The notes below the pieces were generated by a model. That model searched no databases and was not told the DNA's origin. It was given only the letters and a program-made list of their open reading frames with translations. A stretch of 12,631 bases of DNA, taken from positions 1 to 12,631 of the forward strand of contig JBPYCQ010000031.1 in the NCBI GenBank assembly GCA_051846895.1, in the 5' to 3' direction. This document shows, piece after piece, positions 1 to 7,207 of this stretch (positions within the stretch are counted from its first letter, which is position 1; each line of letters begins with the position of its first letter). Source of the stretch: CALKAL01 sp051846895 (lineage in GTDB: Bacteria > Bacillota > Bacilli > Bacillales > Alkalibacillaceae). The translations under genes were made by a program, and so were the position numbers.

Positions 1-1
1 A

Positions 2-538
2 GAACGTGAAAATATTTTAGAAAGAGACTTTTCAACAAATACAATTAATGAAAAATGGGTTGGCGATATTACCTACATTCATACACTTCGTGATGGTTGG
101 AATTACCTTGCATCAGTTATGGATCTTCATACTAAAAAGATAGTAGGTTATTCTTTTTCTCGTACGATGACGACTGATTTAATAATAAAAGCACTAGAAA
201 ATGCTTATCACGCACAAAAGCCTGATGAAGGACTAATATTCCATTCTGATCTCGGAACACAATATACAAGCACTGATTTCGCTGAAGTAACTAAAAAATT
301 TAAAATGACACATTCTTTTAGCTATAAGGGAAGTCCTTATGATAATGCTTGTATTGAGTCCTTTCACGCTATTTTAAAAAAAGAAGAAGTAAATCATGTT
401 CAATACTTTGATCATAAATCTGCCGAATTAGCTTTATTCCAATACATTGAAGGTTGGTACAACCGCAAAAGAATTCACGGTAGTATTGATTATAAAACAC
501 CACAAGAGATGGAAGATTTATATACTTGTGCTGGATAA
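2..538 (+). CDS. IS3-family transposase orfB, 5'-truncated by the window edge
   Basis: This is the catalytic DDE integrase-fold part of an IS3/IS150-type transposase. The frame is open from base 2, so the internal ATG at 119 is not the true start. All three catalytic acids are visible: D in WVGDITYI (codon at 65), D in HSDLGTQY (codon at 248) and E in NACIESFHA (codon at 356). The last two are separated by 35 residues, the DD35E spacing of the IS3 family. The C-terminal part with YNRKRIHGSIDYKTPQEME is also typical of the family and ends in a normal stop. In complete members orfB is expressed as an OrfAB fusion by a -1 frameshift; that part is outside the window. The catalytic core visible here looks intact. 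It is not functionally related to the polysaccharide genes that follow. Confidence 0.93.
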   Translation, partial: ERENILERDFSTNTINEKWVGDITYIHTLRDGWNYLASVMDLHTKKIVGYSFSRTMTTDLIIKALENAYHAQKPDEGLIFHSDLGTQYTSTDFAEVTKKFKMTHSFSYKGSPYDNACIESFHAILKKEEVNHVQYFDHKSAELALFQYIEGWYNRKRIHGSIDYKTPQEMEDLYTCAG

Positions 539-557
539 CCAACGCTAACTAAATTCA

Positions 558-683
558 CTGTACCGGCTTTACGTGGAGAGGCGGGCATGATAGCCTCTTA
601 TGGCAAGCCAGCAAAGTTTTAAATAAGCTGGCTCCATGGCTTAGAAATCGTGCCCGCAGAGGCTCCACGTCAAGCCACAACAG
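558..683. repeat. Long imperfect hairpin in the 3' noncoding tail of the IS3 element
   Basis: Nested complementary blocks fold the segment on itself: CTGT 558-561 with ACAG 680-683, GGCTT 565-569 with AAGCC 672-676, ACGTGGAG 571-578 with CTCCACGT 663-670, GCGGGCA 581-587 with TGCCCGC 651-657, AGCC 592-595 with GGCT 638-641, ATGG 600-603 with CCAT 634-637, and AGCCAGC 606-612 with GCTGGCT 627-633. The loop is AT-rich (613-626). The stem is clearly richer in G and C than its surroundings. It is not a classic terminator, because no T-run follows. It could be a structured RNA at the 3' end of the transposase message, an inserted small repeat, or a cruciform used by the element; the sequence alone does not decide. 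Confidence 0.75.
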
Positions 684-732
684 TTTAATATAAATCATAT
701 TCAAAGAACAAATTAAAAACTTAACTTATTTG

Positions 733-757
733 TGTCCAAAATATTGACGTAGATCCA
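733..757. repeat. Probable right terminal inverted repeat of the IS3 element
   Basis: The 25-bp stretch begins TGTCC and ends GATCCA. Its reverse complement would begin TGGATCTACGTCA and end GGACA, a normal left-end form for IS150-like elements. It lies between the transposase and the first host gene. The partner repeat is outside the window, so the exact last base is inferred from family style. Confidence 0.6.
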
Positions 758-775
758 AATTAATCCAATCATATT
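744..775 (+). promoter_or_regulatory. Possible hybrid outward promoter: -35 in the IS3 end, -10 in flanking DNA
   Basis: The terminal repeat contains TTGACG (744-749), five of six bases of the sigma-A -35 consensus, reading outward toward the glycosyltransferase. The best -10-like match is CATATT at 770-775 with a 20-bp spacer, which is long and weak. IS3-family ends are known to carry outward -35 boxes. Whether this one is active is uncertain. Confidence 0.25.
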
Positions 776-787
776 GGGGGTTACTAA

Positions 788-1906
788 ATGAAAAAAAAAA
801 TATTATTTTTTTTATATAGATTGGCTGGAGGTGGGGCTGAGCGTACAATTTTAAATATTATTAAAAATCTAGATGAAGAGGAGTTTGAAATCATACTTGT
901 TTTAAGTTCTTCTAAAAACAATGATTATATTGAATTACTACCAAGCAATGTAAAGGTTAGGTACTTAAACGAAGATAGATTAAGATATTCTTTCCTTCGG
1001 TTAAGCAAGTGTATAAAAGAAGAAAATCCAGACCTGTTATTTAGTACTGTAAATGAGAATAATATTATTTTATTGATAGCAAAAATTCTTTCCTTCAAAA
1101 ACATTCCTGCAATTGTTAGAGAATCTAGCAATCGAACCCAAGCAGGTAAAGCTACCAGACTAAATAAGAAAGTGACAAGGTTTCTATATAACCAGTTTGC
1201 AGATAGGATAATTTCATTATCACAGGGAGTCTGTGATGATTTAATAAATAATTTCGGTATAAATAAAAGTAAAGTAAATATTATTTATAACCCAATAGAT
1301 ATAGAAAATATTAATAAACTTGGATCAGAAGAAGTTTATGATTTAGACATTAATACCGGTGAAAAGCTAATAATAGCAGTAGGAAGATTGGTTGAAGCAA
1401 AAGACTTTTTCACTTTAATTAAAGCCTTTCATTTAGTTTCAAGTGAAGTCAATGCAAAATTATTAATTTTGGGCAAGGGCCCAAAAGAGACTGAGTTAAT
1501 TGCCTTGTGTAAAAAGCTTAAGGTTGAAAACAAAGTGGTTTTTGGGGGATTTAAACAAAACCCTTATAAATATATTAAAAAAGCAGATCTTTTTGTACTA
1601 TCTTCAAAATGGGAAGGTTTCGGGCATGTAATTGTTGAGGCTATGGCTTCAGGAACTCCTGTAATTGCCACGGATTGCAATTCAGGACCCAGAGAAATAA
1701 TTGGAAACGATCAGTACGGAGTACTAGTGCCTGTATCTGATTACGAGGAAATTGCAATGAAGTTAGTATTTCTTCTGAAAGATGAAGATAGTAGAGAATA
1801 TTATAGAAAAAAGGGAATTGAAAGAGCTTATAGGTTTGAAGCTAGTAAAATAACAAAAGAGTATTCAAGGGTTATGTGCGAAGTAATAGAAAACAGAATT
1901 AGGTGA
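788..1906 (+). CDS. Glycosyltransferase family 4 (GT-B fold), polysaccharide repeat-unit assembly
   Basis: This is a retaining, nucleotide-sugar-dependent glycosyltransferase of the GT4/RfaB type, expected to act at the inner face of the membrane on a lipid-linked oligosaccharide. The N-terminal acceptor domain opens with the glycine-rich loop LAGGGAERT (residues 12-20), typical of PglJ/PglH-like members. The C-terminal donor domain carries the EX7E motif (E276 in WEGFG and E284 in VEAMASGTPVIA), followed by a GPREII segment that contacts the nucleotide sugar in relatives. The length of 372 residues is normal. The start ATG is preceded by GGGGG about seven bases upstream. The gene overlaps the polymerase region at its 3' end, so the two are probably translated together. 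It is the only glycosyltransferase in the window. The sugar donor cannot be read from the sequence, although uronic acids made by the downstream genes are plausible. Confidence 0.9.
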   Translation: MKKKILFFLYRLAGGGAERTILNIIKNLDEEEFEIILVLSSSKNNDYIELLPSNVKVRYLNEDRLRYSFLRLSKCIKEENPDLLFSTVNENNIILLIAKILSFKNIPAIVRESSNRTQAGKATRLNKKVTRFLYNQFADRIISLSQGVCDDLINNFGINKSKVNIIYNPIDIENINKLGSEEVYDLDINTGEKLIIAVGRLVEAKDFFTLIKAFHLVSSEVNAKLLILGKGPKETELIALCKKLKVENKVVFGGFKQNPYKYIKKADLFVLSSKWEGFGHVIVEAMASGTPVIATDCNSGPREIIGNDQYGVLVPVSDYEEIAMKLVFLLKDEDSREYYRKKGIERAYRFEASKITKEYSRVMCEVIENRIR

Positions 1907-1911
1907 GTTAT

Positions 1912-3159
1912 ATGGATGGAAATAATAATGTGAGTACACCGATAACATACAAAAAAGAAAAAAACAAAGATATAATGCAGATAATTTTACTATCTCTAAT
2001 GTACTCGGCTCCATCTTTAATTCTATTAGAGAAAACTACTTTTAGTTTTGATACTATCATTGCTAGGTATTTAGGTGTGCTAATTTGTTCGATAATCTTT
2101 GTAATTCACTTTATTAAAAAGTACTCAATTAAACCTGGTGTTATTTTTATACCTTTTTATACAAAGAATAAATTGATATTAACTATTTGGTTACTATTTT
2201 CAGGTTTTACTATCGCTTCCCAAGCGGTTAATGGTGAAATGCCAAGTGAAGGAATTTATTATTTTATATTTATACCTTTAGTTTTTTTTATTATGATTCC
2301 TATGGTCTTGAATGACGCCAATAAAAAAATATTGATAGCTATTTTTATATCAAGTGCTATATTTTTAATTCTATCTTTACTTATGGAGCCTATTACTCTT
2401 GGTAGAAGCTACTCTGGTATTACTCAGAATTCAAATAGCTTAGGGTATTTAGCAACTCAATCAGCTATTGGATCCTTTGGAATACTACTAAGTTCATATA
2501 TATTGAAAAGAAGAACTCTATTTATAATATTTATTTTCACATTTGTGTTCTCTTCTGCCTTGGTTTTGATTTCAAACAGTAGGACCTCATTTATTGTGTT
2601 AATCATAACTTGTATATTAATTGCGTTACTGTTTATTAAAGTAAATAACATAAAGATAACTAAATTAATTGGGATATTTATTTTACTTTTAGTTGCATAT
2701 TTTTGGGGATTAAAGGATTTCCTTGAAGCTGGAATTCTAAATAAATTTGATGAATTAAGTAGTTCAGGAAACCTTCTAAATAATAGAAGTGAAATATGGG
2801 GTAGAGTTATTGAAGAGATGACAATTTTTGGGCATGGTTCAAACTATTTCGAAAATGTTATTTTTATAAGTCCTCACAGCACAATTTTTTCAGTAATAGG
2901 CCAAAATGGCATCATAGCTGGTATTATGATTATCGTTTTTTATTTAACTATTTCAATTTATAGTGTTAAATACGCTTTTGAATACAAAGGAAACATGTTT
3001 TCTTTTGTACCATTTGCAATTATCATTTCTTTTATAATGTTTAGTATGACAGAAGGTATGCTAGGTACTATTGGAAAAGGTCTCACTCTTGCATTTTTTA
3101 ATGTTATAGGTTTATTGATCTTTCACAGGAAACCCCAAAAGCTATCTCAAAAAAAATAA
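1912..3159 (+). CDS. Wzy-like O-antigen/capsule polymerase (O-antigen ligase family membrane protein)
   Basis: This is a hydrophobic protein with about ten to twelve predicted membrane segments and an N-terminal cytoplasmic stretch. It carries signatures of the Wzy/O-antigen ligase superfamily: a central NSRTSFIVLI segment at the start of a helix, and a large outer loop (about residues 280-320) leading into PHSTIFSVIGQNGIIAG, equivalent to the common HNxxL...GxxG region. Such proteins polymerise undecaprenyl-linked repeat units on the outer face of the membrane. I chose the ATG at 1912, which has AGGTGA at 1901-1906 with five-base spacing. An in-frame GTG at 1903 overlaps the previous stop as GTGA and would add three residues. 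Position between a glycosyltransferase and a flippase fits the polymerase role better than a ligase role, since Gram-positive bacteria lack lipid A core. Codon use is very AT-rich. Confidence 0.82.
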   Translation: MDGNNNVSTPITYKKEKNKDIMQIILLSLMYSAPSLILLEKTTFSFDTIIARYLGVLICSIIFVIHFIKKYSIKPGVIFIPFYTKNKLILTIWLLFSGFTIASQAVNGEMPSEGIYYFIFIPLVFFIMIPMVLNDANKKILIAIFISSAIFLILSLLMEPITLGRSYSGITQNSNSLGYLATQSAIGSFGILLSSYILKRRTLFIIFIFTFVFSSALVLISNSRTSFIVLIITCILIALLFIKVNNIKITKLIGIFILLLVAYFWGLKDFLEAGILNKFDELSSSGNLLNNRSEIWGRVIEEMTIFGHGSNYFENVIFISPHSTIFSVIGQNGIIAGIMIIVFYLTISIYSVKYAFEYKGNMFSFVPFAIIISFIMFSMTEGMLGTIGKGLTLAFFNVIGLLIFHRKPQKLSQKK

Positions 3160-3200
3160 ATTTTTTGTCTATGTAATTTAGTAACTTTTGGTCTTGCAAT

Positions 3201-3231
3201 TTGGTAGGAGTGTTTGATAAGAAACTATAAT
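3201..3231 (+). promoter_or_regulatory. Weak sigma-A-like promoter candidate before the flippase gene
   Basis: A perfect TATAAT lies at 3226-3231 in the only sizeable gap between polymerase and flippase. The best -35 is TTGGTA at 3201-3206, with a long 19-bp spacer. In DNA this AT-rich a TATAAT can occur by chance, so read-through from the upstream genes remains possible. Confidence 0.25.
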
Positions 3232-3336
3232 TATCTCAAAAATGTATGTGTTAAATAAACGATAAAAATGGATGTTAAAATATTTTTACGATTGGATAAA
3301 GTTTTTGAAATATTAACTTATAGAAAAGAGATTGTC

Positions 3337-4626
3337 ATGAAAGGGAAGTTTCTACAGTTATTAAGGACTAAGTTTATAAGGAATGTTATGGTTATTGCTT
3401 CAGGAACAGTTTTAGCACAAATTATAACCTTTTTACTTTTACCAGTAATAACTCGGCTTTATGGACCAGAAGCATACGGTTTAATGGGGGCATTCGTTGC
3501 AATAATATCAATTATTATCCCTATATCAGCATTGAGTCTACCTATTGCAATAGTATTACCCGAAAAAAGAGAAGAAGCCATAAGTATAATTAGTGCCTCT
3601 AGAAAAATAACACACTTTGTTGCATTATTATCTTTTATACTTTTATTAGCATTTCATAATGAATTTGTAAATATATTGAATGCCAATGATATTGCAAATT
3701 ATTTATACCTAATACCAATAGTTATTTTACTAGCTGGATACTCTCAGATTTTAAGACAATGGTTGATTAGGAATGAAAGCTTCAAAATATTAGCAACCAT
3801 TTCTGTATATCAACCACTTTTATCAAACAGCGGAATAATTATAGTCGGTTTTTTTAATCCAGTTGCGGCGGTACTAATAATGTTCTCAGTATTAAAAACC
3901 GGCTTAGCAGCAATGCTAATGCTCATTAAAATTAGAAGGTCTAGTAGGGAAATTAGATATAACTTAATGGAAGCCAATTTGGGTTTAAGACACATTTTGA
4001 AAAAATACTATGATTTTCCTACATACCGTGCACCGGAGACCTTAATTAGTGAAGTATCTCAAAATCTCCCGGTCTTACTATTAACTAGTTTATCTGGACC
4101 AATTTCAGCTGGGTTTTATACTTTATCTAAATCCTCACTGTTAATGCCGGTAAACCTGGTAAGTAAAGCAGTTGGTGATGTTTTTTACCCTAGAATAGCT
4201 AATGCGCATAAAACTGGGGAGAATATATCTAAACTTATTAAAAAGGCAACATTAGCTCTATTAGGTATTGGAATAATACCATTCACAATAATAATTGCAT
4301 TTGGACCTTGGATTTTTTCATTTGTATTTGGTGATGAATGGTATATAGCTGGTGAATATTCAAGATGGGTTTCGTTAATGGCTCTTGGAATGTTTATAAG
4401 TAGACCTGCAGTAAAGTCTTTACCAGTTTTAAATGCTCAGAGGTTTCATCTTTTTTTTACCATTATAACAACTATAATAAGGGCTGGAGCTTTGTATATT
4501 GGGATTGTTATTCTAGGAGATGAGCTTATTGGAATAGCTTTATATGGTACTTTAAGCTTATTTCTATATTTAATTCTTATTATGGTGACATTTATAAAAA
4601 GCATGAATATAAAAGATAGGCTATGA
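3337..4626 (+). CDS. Wzx-like polysaccharide flippase (MOP superfamily)
   Basis: This is a polytopic membrane protein of 429 residues from the chosen start, the normal size for a Wzx/RfbX-type flippase, with about twelve hydrophobic segments. The first segment reads VIASGTVLAQIITFLLLPVI and is followed by TRLYGPEAYG, the hallmark N-terminus of the family. A later LSGPISAGFYTLSKSSLLMP stretch and DVFYPRIA also match members that move undecaprenyl-linked repeat units across the membrane. I prefer the ATG at 3337: it places the family N-terminus near the start and has a modest GAG at 3328-3330. The frame is open further upstream to an ATG at 3268 with no ribosome binding site and a charged, non-family extension of 23 residues. 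It forms a glycosyltransferase-polymerase-flippase set with the two genes before it. Substrate specificity cannot be inferred. Confidence 0.87.
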   Translation: MKGKFLQLLRTKFIRNVMVIASGTVLAQIITFLLLPVITRLYGPEAYGLMGAFVAIISIIIPISALSLPIAIVLPEKREEAISIISASRKITHFVALLSFILLLAFHNEFVNILNANDIANYLYLIPIVILLAGYSQILRQWLIRNESFKILATISVYQPLLSNSGIIIVGFFNPVAAVLIMFSVLKTGLAAMLMLIKIRRSSREIRYNLMEANLGLRHILKKYYDFPTYRAPETLISEVSQNLPVLLLTSLSGPISAGFYTLSKSSLLMPVNLVSKAVGDVFYPRIANAHKTGENISKLIKKATLALLGIGIIPFTIIIAFGPWIFSFVFGDEWYIAGEYSRWVSLMALGMFISRPAVKSLPVLNAQRFHLFFTIITTIIRAGALYIGIVILGDELIGIALYGTLSLFLYLILIMVTFIKSMNIKDRL

Positions 4627-4679
4627 CGCATCAGTGGCTCTCTAATTATTTATAATCTTTTAGTTTTATATTTTTTCCT

Positions 4680-4709
4680 TTGTTAGCATACATGGCTAGA
4701 AAGTATAGG
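4680..4709 (+). promoter_or_regulatory. Weak promoter candidate before the nucleotide-sugar operon
   Basis: The 186-bp gap before the dehydrogenase contains TTGTTA at 4680-4685 and TATAGG at 4704-4709, an 18-bp spacing with four of six matches in each hexamer. The gap size suggests that the sugar-nucleotide genes can be transcribed on their own, but this site is only the best of several poor matches. Confidence 0.2.
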
Positions 4710-4812
4710 GAAAGTAAGATAAATAGTCTGAGTAGTTGGGAGACAGCTAGTCACTCTCCTAATAGTTATTTTTAGGTTTGGTTATTATCAATTAGGGTAA
4801 AAGGAAGGTGTA

Positions 4813-6186
4813 ATGATGTACAAAATAGCAGTCGCAGGAACAGGTTATGTCGGCTTAGTAGCAGGTGTCTGTTTTGCCGAAGTCGGTCATAAAGTAACTT
4901 GTGTTGATATAGATGAAAATAAAGTGAATGTAATGAAGTCTGGCGTTTCTCCTATCTATGAAACAGGCTTGGAGGATTTAATGCAGAAAAACTATTCGGC
5001 TGGGAGATTAGATTATACAATAGATTTCAAATCAGCATACAAGGATGCTGATGCAATTTTTATTGGTGTAGGGACTCCAGAACAACCCGATGGATCAGCA
5101 AACCTATCATTCATCGCCACTGTTGCTAGGCAAATTGCTGAATCAGTTGAAAGAGATTGTTTAGTTGTTGTTAAGTCAACTGTTCCGGTTGGTACAAATG
5201 ATAAGGTGGAGCAATTTATTCAGGACTTTTTGGTTAATGATGTGAGAGTAGAAGTAGCATCTAATCCTGAATTTTTAGCGCAAGGTTCTGCTGTTCGAGA
5301 TACGTTAGAGGCTGCAAGGATCATTATTGGAACGGAAAGTAAATGGGCTGAAGAGCTACTTACCAAGATTTATGAGCCTTTCCATCTACCAATTGTTTCA
5401 GTAAATAGAAGGTCAGCAGAAATGATTAAGTATGCATCTAATGACTTCCTTGCCTTAAAAATTTCGTATATGAACGATATTGCGAATCTTTGTGAATTAG
5501 TCGGTGCTGATATTCAAGATGTGGCAAAAGGAATGAGTTATGATGAACGTATTGGTAGTAAGTTTTTAAATGCTGGGATCGGTTTTGGCGGTTCATGCTT
5601 CCCTAAGGATACAAAAGCACTCGAGTATATTGCTAAACAGAACGGTTATGAACTCAAAACTGTTAAAGCAGCTATTGATGTAAATAAAGAACAGAAAACA
5701 ATGCTATATAAGAAAGCTAGTAAAAGGCTTATTACTTTTAATGGTCTTAAAGTAGCTGTGCTAGGCTTGACATTTAAACCAGGAACGGATGATTTGAGAG
5801 AAGCTGCATCTCTTGAAAATGTACCGTTATTATTAGCACAAGGTGCAGACATTTATGCATTTGATCCTGTTGGAGCAGATAATTTTGCTAAAGTTCACCC
5901 AGAAGGTAAGAATGGCAAGGGTAGCATTACTTATGTTTCCAATATCGAGCATGCCTTAGATGGTGCCAATGTCTGCTTTATCTTTACTGAATGGGGAGAA
6001 GTAAAAGCATTAACACCTGAAGAATATAAGAAACTAATGAGAACTCCCCTAGTATATGACGGTAGAAATATTTATCGTGTTGAAGAAATGCAAGAGGCGG
6101 GAGTAGAGTATCACTCAATCGGAAGAAAATCTACAATTAGAGAAGCTGTTAAGGAGTCGAAGAATCTTGAATTACAAAACTCTTGA
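4813..6186 (+). CDS. ugd: UDP-glucose 6-dehydrogenase, TuaD-type (long form)
   Basis: It oxidises UDP-glucose to UDP-glucuronate with two NAD+ in the cytoplasm, supplying an acidic sugar donor. The N-terminal Rossmann domain has GTGYVGLVAG (residues 9-18). The central region has STVPVGT and NPEFLAQGSA. The catalytic cysteine is Cys262 within GFGGSCFPKDTKAL. The C-terminal UDP-binding domain starts with VAVLGLTFKPGTDDLREA. At 457 residues it is the length of Bacillus TuaD/YtcA and of most bacterial Ugd proteins. The ribosome binding site GGAAGG (4803-4808) is strong; ATG codons at 4813 and 4816 are adjacent and either could be used. The gene's last 20 bases overlap the epimerase start, which implies co-translation. 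Its base composition is less AT-rich than that of the polymerase and flippase genes. A second dehydrogenase from another subfamily follows two genes later. Confidence 0.95.
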   Translation: MMYKIAVAGTGYVGLVAGVCFAEVGHKVTCVDIDENKVNVMKSGVSPIYETGLEDLMQKNYSAGRLDYTIDFKSAYKDADAIFIGVGTPEQPDGSANLSFIATVARQIAESVERDCLVVVKSTVPVGTNDKVEQFIQDFLVNDVRVEVASNPEFLAQGSAVRDTLEAARIIIGTESKWAEELLTKIYEPFHLPIVSVNRRSAEMIKYASNDFLALKISYMNDIANLCELVGADIQDVAKGMSYDERIGSKFLNAGIGFGGSCFPKDTKALEYIAKQNGYELKTVKAAIDVNKEQKTMLYKKASKRLITFNGLKVAVLGLTFKPGTDDLREAASLENVPLLLAQGADIYAFDPVGADNFAKVHPEGKNGKGSITYVSNIEHALDGANVCFIFTEWGEVKALTPEEYKKLMRTPLVYDGRNIYRVEEMQEAGVEYHSIGRKSTIREAVKESKNLELQNS

Positions 6187-7192
6187 TCCTAGTAAAACAT
6201 ACTTAATCACTGGAGCAGCTGGTTTTATCGGATACTACTTATCTAAAAAGTTGCTGGAACAGGGTTGCCAAGTGATTGGAATTGATAATGTTAATGATTA
6301 CTATGATGTGAACCTTAAATATAATCGTTTGGGAAATTTGGAACCTTATGATAAGTTTACTTTTATTAAAGGTGACATATCAGACAAGGATTTGGTAATG
6401 AAGACCTTTGAAGAGTACAAGCCTAACATTGTAGTAAACCTAGCTGCTCAAGCAGGGGTGCGATATTCAATAGAGAACCCGGATGTATATATTCAAAGTA
6501 ATATCATTGGCTTTTATAATATTCTTGAGGCCTGTAGGTATAATCCAGTGGACCATCTTGTATATGCATCTTCTAGTTCTGTTTATGGAGCCAATAAAAA
6601 GGTTCCATTTGAAGAAACAGATTTTGTAGATAATCCAGTATCACTTTATGCATCGACTAAGAAATCAAATGAATTAATGGCACATACTTATAGCCATCTT
6701 TATAAGATTCCAGTTACAGGGCTTAGGTTTTTTACTGTTTACGGGCCTATGGGTAGGCCAGATATGGCCTATTTTGGATTTGCTAATAAGTATTTTGCTG
6801 GTGAACCAATTAAGATATTTAATAATGGTGATTTTGAAAATGACCTTTACCGAGACTTTACTTATATTGATGACATCGTTGAGGGGATTGAGCGGTTGTT
6901 AAGTAATCCACCTGATGGTGAAGTTAAACATAAAGTCTTTAATATTGGAAACAATAGCCCTGAGAAGTTGATGGTGTTTATTGAAACACTTGAGAAAGGC
7001 TTAAGTAATGCATTAGGTAGAGAAGTTCAATTCGAAAAGATTTATGAACCTATTAAGCCAGGTGATGTACCTGCTACTTATGCTTCTACAGAACAATTGC
7101 AACAAGCAGTAGGATTTAAACCAAAGACTTCAATTAAAGAAGGATTACAAAAATTCGCTGATTGGTACGTTGATTACTATAACAAAGAATAA
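6167..7192 (+). CDS. UDP-glucuronate 4-epimerase (NAD-dependent epimerase/dehydratase family)
   Basis: It interconverts UDP-glucuronate and UDP-galacturonate and therefore uses the product of the flanking dehydrogenases. It is an extended short-chain dehydrogenase: the NAD-binding motif is TGAAGFIG (residues 15-22), followed by DNVNDYYDVNLKYNRL; SSSSVYG supplies the catalytic Ser/Thr region; and the YxxxK pair is Y161-K165 in LYASTKK. The segment VYGPMGRPDMAYFGFANK is characteristic of UDP-glucuronate 4-epimerases rather than of UDP-glucose epimerases or dTDP-glucose dehydratases. The length of 341 is typical. The start is TTG at 6167, inside the end of the dehydrogenase, with AAGGAG at 6151-6156. 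No ATG fits before the Rossmann motif. The overlap plus the rare start suggests translational coupling and a tuned expression level. Confidence 0.93.
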   Translation: MNYKTLDPSKTYLITGAAGFIGYYLSKKLLEQGCQVIGIDNVNDYYDVNLKYNRLGNLEPYDKFTFIKGDISDKDLVMKTFEEYKPNIVVNLAAQAGVRYSIENPDVYIQSNIIGFYNILEACRYNPVDHLVYASSSSVYGANKKVPFEETDFVDNPVSLYASTKKSNELMAHTYSHLYKIPVTGLRFFTVYGPMGRPDMAYFGFANKYFAGEPIKIFNNGDFENDLYRDFTYIDDIVEGIERLLSNPPDGEVKHKVFNIGNNSPEKLMVFIETLEKGLSNALGREVQFEKIYEPIKPGDVPATYASTEQLQQAVGFKPKTSIKEGLQKFADWYVDYYNKE

Positions 7193-7207
7193 AGGTAGGT
7201 GATTAAA

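Larger units (their letters stand above)
1..757 (+). mobile_element. Right part of an IS3-family (IS150-like) insertion sequence, left end outside the window
   Basis: The segment holds the C-terminal two thirds of an IS3-type orfB transposase, a noncoding tail with a long hairpin, and a terminal inverted repeat. The proposed right end at 733-757 starts TGTCCAAAATATT and ends GATCCA, which matches the usual TGTCC... layout of IS150-group right ends. The left end, orfA and the frameshift site lie before base 1, so neither the mate repeat nor a target duplication can be checked here. The distance of 194 bp between the transposase stop and the end repeat is long for IS3 elements and is filled mainly by the hairpin. 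The element sits 30 bp in front of the glycosyltransferase start, so it has reshaped the upstream side of the polysaccharide locus. Confidence 0.8.

Noticed and set aside
925..1131. Minus-strand open frames inside the glycosyltransferase, polymerase, flippase and dehydrogenase genes
   Set aside because: They lie fully inside well-supported genes, have no ribosome binding sites and no recognisable protein features; they are antisense shadows.
3147..3172. A-run and T-run around the polymerase stop as a terminator
   Set aside because: The stem would be only A-T pairs and there is no separate T-run after it; transcription may well continue into the flippase.
4738..4760. Hairpin GGAGA/TCTCC in the gap before the first dehydrogenase
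   Set aside because: The five-bp stem has an 11-base loop and is followed by only a short, interrupted T-rich stretch; too weak to call a terminator.
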